From the NCBI RefSeq assembly GCF_008728855.1, contig NZ_CP042906.1, forward strand, positions 5,485,001 to 5,549,000: a DNA stretch of 64,000 bases, in the 5' to 3' direction. Made by a program: the position numbers and the translations under genes. This document shows positions 1-11,214 of the stretch, one piece after another; position 1 is the stretch's first letter, and each line of letters begins with the position of its first letter. Below the pieces are notes generated by a model. It was not told where the DNA came from and ran no database searches. It saw nothing but the letters and a program-made list of their open reading frames with translations. The DNA comes from Hypericibacter terrae (GTDB taxonomy: Bacteria; Pseudomonadota; Alphaproteobacteria; Dongiales; Dongiaceae).

Positions 1-28
1 AAGAAATAGCGGCGGAGAACGCCAGTGT

Positions 29-122
29 TGTCCCCTCTCCCTTCAGGGAGAGGGCTAGGGAGAGGGAAATCGAGATCTCGCCGTCCCCCTCCCTAACCCT
101 CCCCCGCGAAGCGAGGGAGGGG
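29..122. repeat. GC-rich composite palindromic repeat (family A)
   Basis: Downstream of acnA. Two pyrimidine/purine-rich hairpin units are visible: CCCTCTCCC-TTCA-GGGAGAGGG at about 33-55 and a CCCTCCC..GGGAGGG unit at about 89-121. The left part (GTTGTCCCCTCTCCC, then GGGCTAGGG) matches the reverse complement of the element at 45607-45706, so the two belong to one dispersed family. It may act as a terminator for acnA; that is inference. Confidence 0.7.
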
Positions 123-141
123 ATCTATCAACTAGTAACGC

Positions 142-2823
<2,682 letters not shown>

Positions 2824-3372
2824 TGATTTCTCTCCCTTGAGGCGCGCGGAACAGACATGGGGCCGACCGGAAGGGGACACCGCTTCCGCGACTCGCTGCC
2901 GCACGCCGACATGAATCGGTGCAGGCCTTTTATCACGGCCAATGGCCTCCTATCGAGGCCAGGACGAGATGAAGATCCAATTATGGCCGGGAGATAGTGC
3001 AAAACGCGCATCGCTGTCGCCCGCGGGCTTACCGGAACTTCATGCTGTGACCAGGTGCGGGCATCGGAAGCGATTGGACATAAATCACAATTTCGCCATT
3101 TTCGCGGCCCAATCGCGCCACGATGGGTGCCTACCTCTGGAGGCGTCAGAGACCTTCCCTCTCTGATAAAGGCGCTTCCAGCCCGCCTCAGCACTGGCCC
3201 CCAAATGGCTGGAATTTGGATGTCCCATCCAGCTTCCCCCTGATGGACATCCCTCAAGCGCCGCGCTTCCGTCCCATCCCCGGAAGCGCGGCGCGGTTGT
3301 TTTGGGGCCTCTCCTCTCGATCCCGAGCCGCCTCAGGGCGCCCCTCGCAAGCCGGACGAGGCGCAAGGTAGA
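2824..3372. other. Divergent acnA-ccmA intergenic region
   Basis: A 549-bp gap between divergent genes. It should hold both promoters, but no convincing -35/-10 pair stands out. Short open frames here (for example 2942-3166) lack a ribosome site and a recognisable product and are not called. The only strong structure is the hairpin at 3258-3294. A locally AT-rich patch lies at about 3073-3100 and is a possible promoter zone for ccmA. Confidence 0.6.
3258..3294. terminator. 14-bp perfect hairpin upstream of ccmA
   Basis: Arms 3258-3271 and 3281-3294 are perfectly complementary (GCGCCGCGCTTCCG against CGGAAGCGCGGCGC) around a 9-base loop. A T-rich run (GGTTGTTTT) follows on the plus strand. 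It looks like an intrinsic terminator or leader attenuator, yet no gene precedes it on the plus strand and ccmA starts about 80 bases later. Confidence 0.5.
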
Positions 3373-4101
3373 GTGCGCGAGCCTGCATCGCCCCCGCGCC
3401 GCTCAAGGGTCCGCCTGTTGTCCTCGACGTCTTCCCTGACCTCACCGGCCGAGCCCACCGCGTCGGCCCTGCCGATCCCGGCCTTGCGCGTCGTCGACCT
3501 GGCCTGTCAGCGCGGCGACCGGCTGCTGTTCGAGGACATGGGCTTCATGCTGATGGGCGGGGATCTTCTTCTGCTCACCGGTCCCAATGGCAGCGGGAAA
3601 TCGAGCCTGCTGCGGCTCCTGGCCGGCCTCAACGCGCCGGCGGCGGGGAGCATTTTCTGGCAGGGCCGCGCCATCGCCGAGGACGCGGCCGCCCATCGCC
3701 AGCGGCTGCGATTCCTCACCCATCTCGACGGGGTCAAGCCGGCTCTGACGGTGCTGGAGAATCTCGCCTTCTGGGCGGCGCTGATGGGCGGGCCCACCGC
3801 CGCGGCACAAACGGCGCTCGCGGCCTTCGATCTGGAGCGGATCGCCGATCTGCCGGCCCGGTTTCTTTCGGCGGGCCAGCGCCGGCGCCTGGCCCTCTCG
3901 CGCCTCGTCCTGAAGCCGGCCGCCTTGTGGCTGCTCGACGAGCCCTCGACCAGCCTCGACAGCGAGGGCTCGGAGCGGCTGCTGGCGGCCATCGCGACCC
4001 ATCGCGCGCAGGGCGGCCTCGTCATCCTCGCCACCCACGACCGCCTGGCGCTGCGGCCCACGCAGGAGCTTCGCCTCGCCAACAGCGGGACCCTGCGATG
4101 A
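3373..4101 (+). CDS. ccmA: Heme exporter ATP-binding protein CcmA
   Basis: ATPase of the CcmABCD complex that releases holo-CcmE in System I cytochrome c maturation. Walker A GPNGSGKSS lies near residues 70-78, the signature as LSAGQRRRLALSRL and Walker B as LLDEPSTSLD. The GTG start has AAGG just upstream. The 242-aa product is longer than the usual 200-215 aa because of a Ser/Pro/Arg-rich leader of about 35 residues, so a start further in (for example TTG at 3418) is possible. It overlaps ccmB by ATGA. Confidence 0.93.
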   Translation: MREPASPPRRSRVRLLSSTSSLTSPAEPTASALPIPALRVVDLACQRGDRLLFEDMGFMLMGGDLLLLTGPNGSGKSSLLRLLAGLNAPAAGSIFWQGRAIAEDAAAHRQRLRFLTHLDGVKPALTVLENLAFWAALMGGPTAAAQTALAAFDLERIADLPARFLSAGQRRRLALSRLVLKPAALWLLDEPSTSLDSEGSERLLAAIATHRAQGGLVILATHDRLALRPTQELRLANSGTLR

Positions 4102-4817
4102 GCGCGCAGCAAGCCTTGGACCCCCCTCTCCCTGCCGCCGATCCCAGCCTCGTGCGCGCCTTCCTGGCGATCCTGTCGCGCGATCTGCGCCTCATCCTGC
4201 GCCATGGCTCGGAAGCCGCGACGGCGGTCGCCTTCTTCCTGCTGGCGACCTTGCTCTTCCCCTTCGGCCTGGGACCCGAGCCCGAGCTCCTGGCGCGCAT
4301 CGCCGCCGGCATCCTCTGGGTCGTGGCCCTCTTGGCCTCGCTGATCGCACTCGATCGGCTGTTCGCCGAGGACTATCAGGATGGCAGCCTCGAGCAGCTG
4401 GCGCTGGCGCCCTTGCCGATGCCGCTGGTGGTACTGGCGAAGCTCGCCGCCCATTGGCTCGCGACCGGATTGCCGCTGGTGATCCTGGCGCCGATCCTCG
4501 CTCTCATGCTGCGGATGGATCCGGCGGGATTGCCGGCGCTGATCGGATCGCTGCTGCTGGGCACGCCCTGCCTCAGCCTCATCGGCGCCGTCGGTGCGGC
4601 CCTGGTGCTGGGCGCGCGGCGCGGCGCGCTGCTGCTGCCGTTGCTGATCCTGCCGCTCTATATCCCGGTGCTGATCTTCGGCACCGCCGCGGTCGACGCC
4701 GCCTTGTCGGGGCTGTCCGCAGCACCCCACCTCCAATTGCTCGGTGCGATCCTGTTGATCTCGCTCGGCGTGGGACCTTTCGCGGCCAGCGCGGCGGCGA
4801 AGCAGGCGTTGAGCTGA
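4098..4817 (+). CDS. ccmB: Heme exporter membrane protein CcmB
   Basis: Integral membrane partner of CcmA in the CcmABCD complex; 239 aa with about six hydrophobic segments. The conserved region FAEDYQDGSLEQLALAPLPM follows the first helices. The start ATG overlaps the ccmA stop (ATGA), which indicates translational coupling. The gene is followed by an unusual 285-bp gap containing a palindromic repeat before ccmC. Confidence 0.93.
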   Translation: MSAQQALDPPLPAADPSLVRAFLAILSRDLRLILRHGSEAATAVAFFLLATLLFPFGLGPEPELLARIAAGILWVVALLASLIALDRLFAEDYQDGSLEQLALAPLPMPLVVLAKLAAHWLATGLPLVILAPILALMLRMDPAGLPALIGSLLLGTPCLSLIGAVGAALVLGARRGALLLPLLILPLYIPVLIFGTAAVDAALSGLSAAPHLQLLGAILLISLGVGPFAASAAAKQALS

Positions 4818-4872
4818 CGGCGGTTTTCGTTCGCTCGCCATCGCTCTCCTTTGTCACCCCCTGCTCTCTCTT

Positions 4873-4951
4873 GTCACCCCGCGAAAGCGGGGGCCCATGC
4901 CGATCCAGCGGTGTCGGTTGAGAGTTGGGTCCCCGCTTTCGCGGGGATGAC
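4873..4951. repeat. Inverted pair of GAAA-loop palindromes (family B)
   Basis: Two hairpins built on CCCCGC-GAAA-GCGGGG (4873-4897, and its inverse at 4926-4951) are themselves inverted relative to each other, with flanks GTCAC..GGCCCA and TGGGT..GATGAC. The same core recurs at 35019-35044. The element lies inside the ccm cluster between ccmB and ccmC and may attenuate transcription into ccmC. Confidence 0.8.
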
Positions 4952-5102
4952 TGTCGGAGTGCGTGACAGCTACTTTGGGGCGTGGCCCACAGGGTTCTTC
5001 CTCCTGCGCGGATGATCCCCATCCTCCTCACGCGATCGTTCACCCCTTGCGGCCCTTTGCCGCTTGGCAAGGCCTGCCCCCGGCGCCATGCTCGGAGCCC
5101 TG

Positions 5103-5822
5103 ATGTCGTTGCACCGCTTCGCCAGTCCCGCGCGTTTTCAGCGCCTGTCGCGCCGGCTCATGCCCTGGCTCGCCGGCGCCTGCCTGCTGCTGTTCCCGGT
5201 CGGGCTGCTGCTCGCGTTCCTGGCGCCGGCCGACTATCAGCAGGGCCTCTCGGTGCGCATCATGTATGTGCATGTGCCCTCTGCCTGGATGGGTCTGCAG
5301 GTCTATGCGCTGATCGCCATCGCGAGCGCGGTCGCGCTGATCTGGCGTCATCCGCTGGCCGATCTCTTCGCCAAGTCCGCCTCGCCGATCGGGGCCGCCT
5401 TCACCGCGATGGCCCTGGCGACCGGATCGCTCTGGGGCAAGCCGATGTGGGGCACCTGGTGGGTGTGGGATGCGCGCCTGACCTCGATGCTGATCCTGCT
5501 GTTCCTCTATCTCGGCCATATGCTGCTCTTCGGCGCCTTCGACGACCGGGTGCGCGGTCAGCGCGCGGCGGCGGTGCTGGCGCTGGTGGGCGCGATCAAC
5601 CTGCCGATCATCAAATTCTCGGTGAACTGGTGGAACACGCTGCACCAGCCGGCCTCGATCCTGCGCTGGGGCGCTCCCACCATCGACCCCTCCATGCTCT
5701 GGCCGCTCTTCGTCATGGCGATCGCCTTCAATGCCTATTTCGGCGTGACTCTGCTCCTGGGCATGAGGGCCGAGCTGCTCGAGGCGCGGCTGCGGGCCCT
5801 GCAATATGGCCGCGCGGCCTGA
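5103..5822 (+). CDS. ccmC: Heme exporter/heme delivery protein CcmC
   Basis: Membrane protein of the heme handling protein family that presents heme to CcmE at the periplasmic face. The tryptophan-rich signature WGTWWVWDARLTS is present with conserved histidines in MYVHVPSAW and WNTLHQP, and six membrane helices fit the 239-aa product. The frame is open from 5064, but ATG 5103 has GGAG five bases upstream and gives the normal CcmC N-terminus. Confidence 0.95.
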   Translation: MSLHRFASPARFQRLSRRLMPWLAGACLLLFPVGLLLAFLAPADYQQGLSVRIMYVHVPSAWMGLQVYALIAIASAVALIWRHPLADLFAKSASPIGAAFTAMALATGSLWGKPMWGTWWVWDARLTSMLILLFLYLGHMLLFGAFDDRVRGQRAAAVLALVGAINLPIIKFSVNWWNTLHQPASILRWGAPTIDPSMLWPLFVMAIAFNAYFGVTLLLGMRAELLEARLRALQYGRAA

Positions 5823-5964
5823 GGCCGGCGCGCGCCGCTGATCAAATTTCCATTATTATTCAGGCCATTAACATCATCGGACAGGCCTCGGCGCGGCAGG
5901 GCGTCGCTGGCGGGCGGGCCGTTCCCGGTGCTATAAGCCCCCGCGGTCACCGGCATGGGCGAGC

Positions 5965-6186
5965 ATGAGCGACGGGTTGGACAGCTTCTTCGACATGGGC
6001 GGTTATGGCGCGTTCGTCTGGCCCGCCTATGCGCTGGTCGCTGCCTTGCTGGTCTGGCTCCTGGTCGCGCGCATCGGCCGGCTGAAGCGGCGCGAGAGCG
6101 AGCTCGCCCGGCTCGAGCAGGCCCGTGACAACGAGCGGCCGCCGGCGAAGTCCGCGCCGATTTCTTCCGCGAAAGAACGGGCATGA
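5965..6186 (+). CDS. ccmD: Heme exporter small membrane protein CcmD
   Basis: Small (73 aa) single-helix component of CcmABCD needed for release of holo-CcmE. The typical pattern is visible: FFDMGGYGAFVWPAYALVAALL forms the membrane segment, then a basic and charged tail. It follows a 142-bp gap after ccmC that includes an AT-rich patch near 5843-5880, so a second promoter is possible. The stop overlaps the ccmE start by ATGA. Confidence 0.9.
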   Translation: MSDGLDSFFDMGGYGAFVWPAYALVAALLVWLLVARIGRLKRRESELARLEQARDNERPPAKSAPISSAKERA

Positions 6187-6644
6187 CCCGCAAGCGCCAG
6201 CGCCTCATCGTGCTGCTGTTGGCGCTGCTGCTGGGCGGCGGCGCCACGGCGCTCGTGCTCAGCGCCTTCAGCGACAATCTCGTCTTCTTCTACAGTCCGA
6301 CGGATCTCAAGACCAAGCAGGTCCCAGTCGGGCGCTCCTTGCGGATCGGCGGTCTCGTTCAGGAAGGCAGCGTCACGCGCGATGCGGACGGCGTCACGAT
6401 TCATTTCGTCGTGACCGATCTCAAGAACAGCGTGCCCGTGACCTTCAGCGGCGTGCTGCCGGACCTGTTTCGGGAAGGCCAGGGCGTCGTCGCCGAGGGA
6501 ACGCTGGCGGCCGATGGCGGGTTCACCGCGCGCTCGGTGCTGGCCAAGCATGACGAGAAATACATGCCGCGCGAGGTGGCCGAGGCCTTGAAGAAGTCCG
6601 GCGAATGGCGCGGCGATGAGACGACGAGCGGAGCCACGCCATGA
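6183..6644 (+). CDS. ccmE: Cytochrome c maturation heme chaperone CcmE
   Basis: Periplasmic, membrane-anchored heme chaperone that binds heme covalently through histidine. An N-terminal membrane anchor (residues 6-27) precedes an OB-fold domain with the family segment GGLVQEGSV. The heme-binding H-x-x-x-Y motif is present as KHDEKYMP near the C-terminus. It overlaps ccmD upstream and ccmF downstream by four bases each, so the three are translationally coupled. Confidence 0.96.
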   Translation: MTRKRQRLIVLLLALLLGGGATALVLSAFSDNLVFFYSPTDLKTKQVPVGRSLRIGGLVQEGSVTRDADGVTIHFVVTDLKNSVPVTFSGVLPDLFREGQGVVAEGTLAADGGFTARSVLAKHDEKYMPREVAEALKKSGEWRGDETTSGATP

Positions 6645-8620
6645 TCGTCGAGCTGGGCCATTACGCGCTGATCCTCGCCTTCCTGGTGGCGCTGCTGCAA
6701 TCGACCGTTCCGCTGGTCGGCGCGCAGCGCAACAATGCGCGCTGGATGGCGGTGGCGAAGCCGGGCGCGCTCACGCTCTTCGCGCTGATCGCCTTTGCCT
6801 TCGCCAGCCTGATGCGCGCCCACATCCTGTCGGACTTCTCCGTCCGCAACGTGGTCGAGAACTCGCATTCGCTCAAACCGATGCTCTACAAGATCACCGG
6901 GCTCTGGGGTAACCACGAGGGCTCCCTGCTGCTCTGGGTGCTGATCCTCGCGATCTATGGCGCCTCTGTGGCGCTCTTCGGCAACCGCCTGCCGACGCGG
7001 CTCAAGGCCCGCGCGCTCGCCGTGCAGGCGATGATCGCGCTGGGCTTCCTCGCCTTCATGCTCTTCACCTCCGATCCCTTCGCGCGCGTCTTCCCGCCGC
7101 CGCCCGACGGCAACGATCTCAATCCGCTGCTGCAGGATCCGGGCTTGGCCTTCCATCCGCCGATGCTCTATCTGGGCTATGTCGGCTTCTCGATGGCCTT
7201 CTCCTTCGCCGTCGCCGCCCTCATTGAAGGCAAGGTCGACGCCGCCTGGGCGCGCTGGGTGCGGCCCTGGACGCTCGCCGCCTGGATCGCGCTCACCGCC
7301 GGCATCGGGCTGGGGAGCTGGTGGGCCTATTACGAGCTGGGCTGGGGCGGCTGGTGGTATTGGGACCCGGTCGAGAACGCCTCCTTCATGCCCTGGCTCC
7401 TGGGCACCGCGCTGCTGCATTCGGCGATCGTGGTCGAGAAGCGCGACGCACTCAAAGCCTGGTGCATCCTGCTCGCGATCCTCACCTTCGCCCTCAGCCT
7501 GATCGGCACCTTCCTGGTGCGCTCGGGCGTGCTGACCTCGGTCCATGCCTTCGCGGTCGATCCCGCGCGTGGCATCTTCATCTTAGGCCTGCTGGTGCTC
7601 TATGTCGGCGGCGCGCTCGCGCTCTTCGCCTGGCGCGCGCCGGTGCTGAAAGGCGGCGGGCTGTTCCAGCCGGTGAGCCGCGAGGGCGCGCTGCTGCTGA
7701 ACAACCTCCTGCTGGCGACCGCCTGCGCCACGGTCTTCATCGGCACGCTCTATCCGCTGTTCCTCGACGTGACCGGCGGCGGCGCCGTCTCGGTCGGGCC
7801 GCCCTATTACAACGCGACCTTCGTGCCGGTGATCCTGCCGATGCTGCTGCTGATGGGGGTGGGCCCGCTCCTCGCCTGGAAGCGCGGCGATCTCGGCGGG
7901 GCGCTGACACGGCTCTGGGTCGCCGGGCTCGCGGCGCTCGCGATCGCGGCCCTCACCTGGTGGCTCCATCGCGGCGGCCCGATCCTGGCGTTGGTCGGCA
8001 TGGCGGCCGGCGGCTGGGTCGCCGCCTCGGTCTTCGTCGAGCTTGCGACCCGCATCGGCCTCGGCCGCAGCGGGCTCGGCGTCTCGCTGCGCCGCCTGGT
8101 CCAGCTGCCGCGCGGGGCCATCGGCATGACGGTCGCGCATCTGGGCCTCGCCATCGCCATCTTCGGCATCACCGGTGCGGCCGCCTGGAAGGAAGAGCAT
8201 GTCGCCAATCTCGCGGTCGGGCAGAGCCTCGATCTCGGCGCCTATGAGTTCCGCCTCGACGATGCGCGGCGCATCGACGGCGTGAATTACTGGGCCTATC
8301 GCGGCCAGTTCACCGTCAGCAAGAACGGCGCCCCGGTCGCGGTGCTGCATCCCGAGCGCCGGCTCTATTGGGTCCAGCGCATGCCGACGACCGAGGCCGC
8401 GATCCACAGCAACGGACTTGCCGATCTCTATGCCGTGCTGGGCGATCCCGACGGCAAGGGCGGCTGGACCGTGCGCATCTATCGCGAACCGCTGGTGCCG
8501 CTGATCTGGGGCGGCGTGCTGGTGATGGTGCTGGGCGGATTCGTATCGCTCTCCGACCGGCGCTACCGCGTCGGCGCGCCGGCACAGCGCCGCGCGGCGG
8601 TCGCCGCGGCACGCGCGTGA
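6641..8620 (+). CDS. ccmF: Cytochrome c heme lyase subunit CcmF
   Basis: Large multi-spanning protein (659 aa) of the heme lyase that takes heme from CcmE and attaches it to apocytochrome c. The signature WGGWWYWDPVENASFMPWL is intact, and family segments WGNHEGSLLLWVLIL and GTFLVRSGVLTSVHAF are present. It overlaps ccmE and is followed after 25 bp by ccmG. Confidence 0.97.
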   Translation: MIVELGHYALILAFLVALLQSTVPLVGAQRNNARWMAVAKPGALTLFALIAFAFASLMRAHILSDFSVRNVVENSHSLKPMLYKITGLWGNHEGSLLLWVLILAIYGASVALFGNRLPTRLKARALAVQAMIALGFLAFMLFTSDPFARVFPPPPDGNDLNPLLQDPGLAFHPPMLYLGYVGFSMAFSFAVAALIEGKVDAAWARWVRPWTLAAWIALTAGIGLGSWWAYYELGWGGWWYWDPVENASFMPWLLGTALLHSAIVVEKRDALKAWCILLAILTFALSLIGTFLVRSGVLTSVHAFAVDPARGIFILGLLVLYVGGALALFAWRAPVLKGGGLFQPVSREGALLLNNLLLATACATVFIGTLYPLFLDVTGGGAVSVGPPYYNATFVPVILPMLLLMGVGPLLAWKRGDLGGALTRLWVAGLAALAIAALTWWLHRGGPILALVGMAAGGWVAASVFVELATRIGLGRSGLGVSLRRLVQLPRGAIGMTVAHLGLAIAIFGITGAAAWKEEHVANLAVGQSLDLGAYEFRLDDARRIDGVNYWAYRGQFTVSKNGAPVAVLHPERRLYWVQRMPTTEAAIHSNGLADLYAVLGDPDGKGGWTVRIYREPLVPLIWGGVLVMVLGGFVSLSDRRYRVGAPAQRRAAVAAARA

Positions 8621-8645
8621 CGACAGGCGGATTCGTAAACGCGCC

Positions 8646-9209
8646 ATGACCCTCCCCTCGCGCCGGATTCTGTTCCTGCTGCCGATCCTGCTGTTTGCGG
8701 GCGTGGCCGCTTATTTCCTGCTGCGGCTGGGCGAAGACCGCGATCCGAGCCAGATCCCCTCCGCCCTGATCGACCGCCCCGTGCCGGAATTCTCCTTGCC
8801 CGGCATGACCGCGACGGATCGCGGCCTAACCCATGCCGACGTCATGCGCACCGGCAACGAGGGCAAGGTCACGATCGTGAATTTCTTCGCCAGCTGGTGC
8901 CTGCCCTGCCGCGCCGAACATCCGCTGCTGAGCGAGCTCGCCCAGCATCCGAACGTGGCGCTCTACGGCATCCTCTACAAGGATGAGCCCGCGGCCGCGG
9001 CCGACTGGCTCAAGGAGCTGGGCAATCCCTACGCCGCCATCGGCAACGATGCGAAGGGCCGCACGGGGATCGATTTCGGCATCTCGGGCGTGCCGGAAAG
9101 CTTCATCGTCGATCGCGCCGGCCATATCCGCTATCGGCAATGGGGTCCGCTGGATCAGCCGACCATCGACAAGACGATCATGCCGCTGCTCGACGAGCTG
9201 ACGAAATGA
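8646..9209 (+). CDS. ccmG: Thiol:disulfide interchange protein CcmG/DsbE
   Basis: Membrane-tethered periplasmic thioredoxin that reduces the apocytochrome CxxCH cysteines. An N-terminal signal anchor (residues 8-25) is followed by a thioredoxin fold with the active site FFASWCLPCRAEHP and the cis-proline region GISGVPESF. The length of 187 aa is typical. The stop overlaps the ccmH start (ATGA). Confidence 0.95.
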   Translation: MTLPSRRILFLLPILLFAGVAAYFLLRLGEDRDPSQIPSALIDRPVPEFSLPGMTATDRGLTHADVMRTGNEGKVTIVNFFASWCLPCRAEHPLLSELAQHPNVALYGILYKDEPAAAADWLKELGNPYAAIGNDAKGRTGIDFGISGVPESFIVDRAGHIRYRQWGPLDQPTIDKTIMPLLDELTK

Positions 9210-9715
9210 GGCGGCGAATTTTTCCGCTCGGTTGTCTCGCCGTCCTCCTGCTGTGGGCGATGATCGGGCTGGCGCAGGCGGTCGAGCCCGGCGAGATGCT
9301 GGCCGACCCCGCGCTCGAGGCGCGCGCGCGGACCATCAGCCGCGACATCCGCTGCCTCGTCTGCCAGAACCAGTCGATCGACGATTCGCAAGCCGATCTG
9401 GCGCATGACCTGCGCGTGCTGATCCGCGAGCGGCTCACGGCCGGCGACAGCGACGCCCAGGTGCGCGCCTTCCTGGTGGCACGCTATGGCGACTTCGTCC
9501 TGCTGGAGCCGCCGCTCAAGCCCAAGACCTATCTGCTCTGGTTCGGTCCGGCCGCGATCTTCCTCCTGGCGCTGCTGGCGATCGCGCTCTATTTCCGCCG
9601 GCGCCGGTCTGAAGCGGCGCCGGCCGCCTTGACGCCTGAGGAGCAGGCGCATCTGCGGGCCCTCCTGGCGCGCGATGGCGAAGAGGCCGCGCCGCCGGGC
9701 GGGAGCGCGCCGTGA
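9206..9715 (+). CDS. ccmH: Cytochrome c maturation protein CcmH
   Basis: Redox component of the heme lyase module that interacts with apocytochrome thiols. The signal segment is followed by the LRCxxC-type motif as IRCLVCQNQSIDDSQADLA, and one C-terminal helix (about residues 105-125) anchors it. This is the short 169-aa form; the TPR part is the separate ccmI gene. The ATG at 9206 overlaps the ccmG stop and matches the conserved length better than the upstream open frame. Confidence 0.95.
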   Translation: MRRRIFPLGCLAVLLLWAMIGLAQAVEPGEMLADPALEARARTISRDIRCLVCQNQSIDDSQADLAHDLRVLIRERLTAGDSDAQVRAFLVARYGDFVLLEPPLKPKTYLLWFGPAAIFLLALLAIALYFRRRRSEAAPAALTPEEQAHLRALLARDGEEAAPPGGSAP

Positions 9716-11130
9716 CCCTGCTCTGGATCGCCATCGCGCTGCTCACCGCCGCGTCGCTGCTGGCGCTGCTCTGGCCCTTGCTGCGCGCGGCCGAGCCGGT
9801 GCCGCCGGTCGGCGGCGACGATGCGGTCTATCGCGACCAGCTGAACGAGCTCAAACGCGATCTCGAGCGCCGGTTGATCGATCCCGACGCGGCGGCCTCG
9901 GCCCGGCTCGAGATCGAACGGCGGCTGCTCGCGACCGATGTCGCCGCGCCACCCTTGCGGCACCAGCCCGCCGTGACGCGCCGCCGGCTCGTCCTGGTGC
10001 TGGCGGCGATCCTGGCCGCGGGTGCCCCCATCCTCTATCTCGAGCTGGGCGCGCCCGGCCTTCCCGACCAGCCGATGCGGCAGGCCTCGCTGGCGCCGCG
10101 GTCGGTCGACACGGCCGTGCCGCCGCCCTCGCCCGAGCTGCAGCCCCTGGCCGATGCGGCGAAGCTGCTCGCGGCCAAGCTCGATGCCAACCCGTCCGAT
10201 GCCACCGGCTGGGCGCAGCTCGGCGATCTCTATCTGACCCTGCAGCGTTTCGAGGAGGCGGCCACGGCGCTGGAGCAGGCGATCCAGCAGAATGCCGATC
10301 CCAAGCTCACCCAGTCCCGCTATGGCGAGGCGCTGACGCAGATGGCCGAGGGCCAGGTGACGCCCGACGCGGCCGCCGCCTTGCGCAAGGGCCTGGCGGC
10401 CGATCCGGCCGATCCGCGCGCGCGCTTCTACCTGGCGCTGGCCGCGGCCGAGGCCGGCCGGATCGACGAGGCGATCGCCGCCTGGAACCAGCTGCTGGCC
10501 GAAGCGCCGCCCGATGCCGGCTGGCGCCAGATGGTCGAGCAGACCATCGCCGCCGCCCAGCGCGCCAAGGCCGGCATGGCCATGGCGGCCGCGCCCGGCG
10601 CCACGGCGGCACCCGCGCCCGCCGACGGCAGTGGCACCGGGCCTTCCAATGAGGACATGGCGGCCATGGCGAACCTCACGCCCGAAGAGCGCGAGGCCAA
10701 GATCCGCGCCATGGTCGACGGCCTGGCGCAGCGGCTGCAGAGCGATCCCAACGATCTCGAGGGCTGGCTCAAGCTGTCGCGCTCCTATGGCGTGCTGGGC
10801 CAGAGCGACAAGGCCGTGGAGGCCCTGGGTCATGCCGCGGCGCTGGCCCCCGACCGCACCGACATCCAGCTCGATTATGCCGGGGCCCTGCTCCAGGGAA
10901 CGCCCGAGACGGCGCCCCTGCCGCCCGCCTTCGACGAGACCCTGGCGCGCGTGCGCGCCAAGGAACCCGGCAATCTGGCGCTGCTCTATTTCGACGGGCT
11001 GGGCGCCGCGCGGGCCGGCCGGCCGGCCGACGCCCGCAAGCTCTGGACCCGGCTCCTGGCGGCCCTGCCGGCGGATGCCCCCTTGCGCTCGCATCTCCAG
11101 GACCAGATCAACGCCCTGCCGGCGGATTAG
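9712..11130 (+). CDS. ccmI: Cytochrome c-type biogenesis protein CcmI
   Basis: Apocytochrome c chaperone of the heme lyase. Two N-terminal hydrophobic segments (about residues 3-22 and 86-106) flank a cytoplasmic region with the family segment VYRDQLNELKRDLERRLID, and the periplasmic part holds TPR repeats (for example WAQLGDLYLTLQRFEEA and WLKLSRSYGVLGQSDKA). An Ala/Pro-rich linker separates two TPR blocks. The GTG start overlaps the ccmH stop. It closes the complete ccmABCDEFGHI cluster. Confidence 0.94.
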   Translation: MTLLWIAIALLTAASLLALLWPLLRAAEPVPPVGGDDAVYRDQLNELKRDLERRLIDPDAAASARLEIERRLLATDVAAPPLRHQPAVTRRRLVLVLAAILAAGAPILYLELGAPGLPDQPMRQASLAPRSVDTAVPPPSPELQPLADAAKLLAAKLDANPSDATGWAQLGDLYLTLQRFEEAATALEQAIQQNADPKLTQSRYGEALTQMAEGQVTPDAAAALRKGLAADPADPRARFYLALAAAEAGRIDEAIAAWNQLLAEAPPDAGWRQMVEQTIAAAQRAKAGMAMAAAPGATAAPAPADGSGTGPSNEDMAAMANLTPEEREAKIRAMVDGLAQRLQSDPNDLEGWLKLSRSYGVLGQSDKAVEALGHAAALAPDRTDIQLDYAGALLQGTPETAPLPPAFDETLARVRAKEPGNLALLYFDGLGAARAGRPADARKLWTRLLAALPADAPLRSHLQDQINALPAD

Positions 11131-11214
11131 CGCTCGCCCAGGACCCGCCCTTGCCCGACCCCGGCGCGACCGACTAGCTTTGAACGCAACAGCGCAAGTC
11201 CCGGAGCCTTCCCG

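Noticed and set aside
2942-3257. Small ORFs in the acnA-ccmA gap (74 and 62 codons)
   Set aside because: Overlapping frames without ribosome sites, family features or coding bias.
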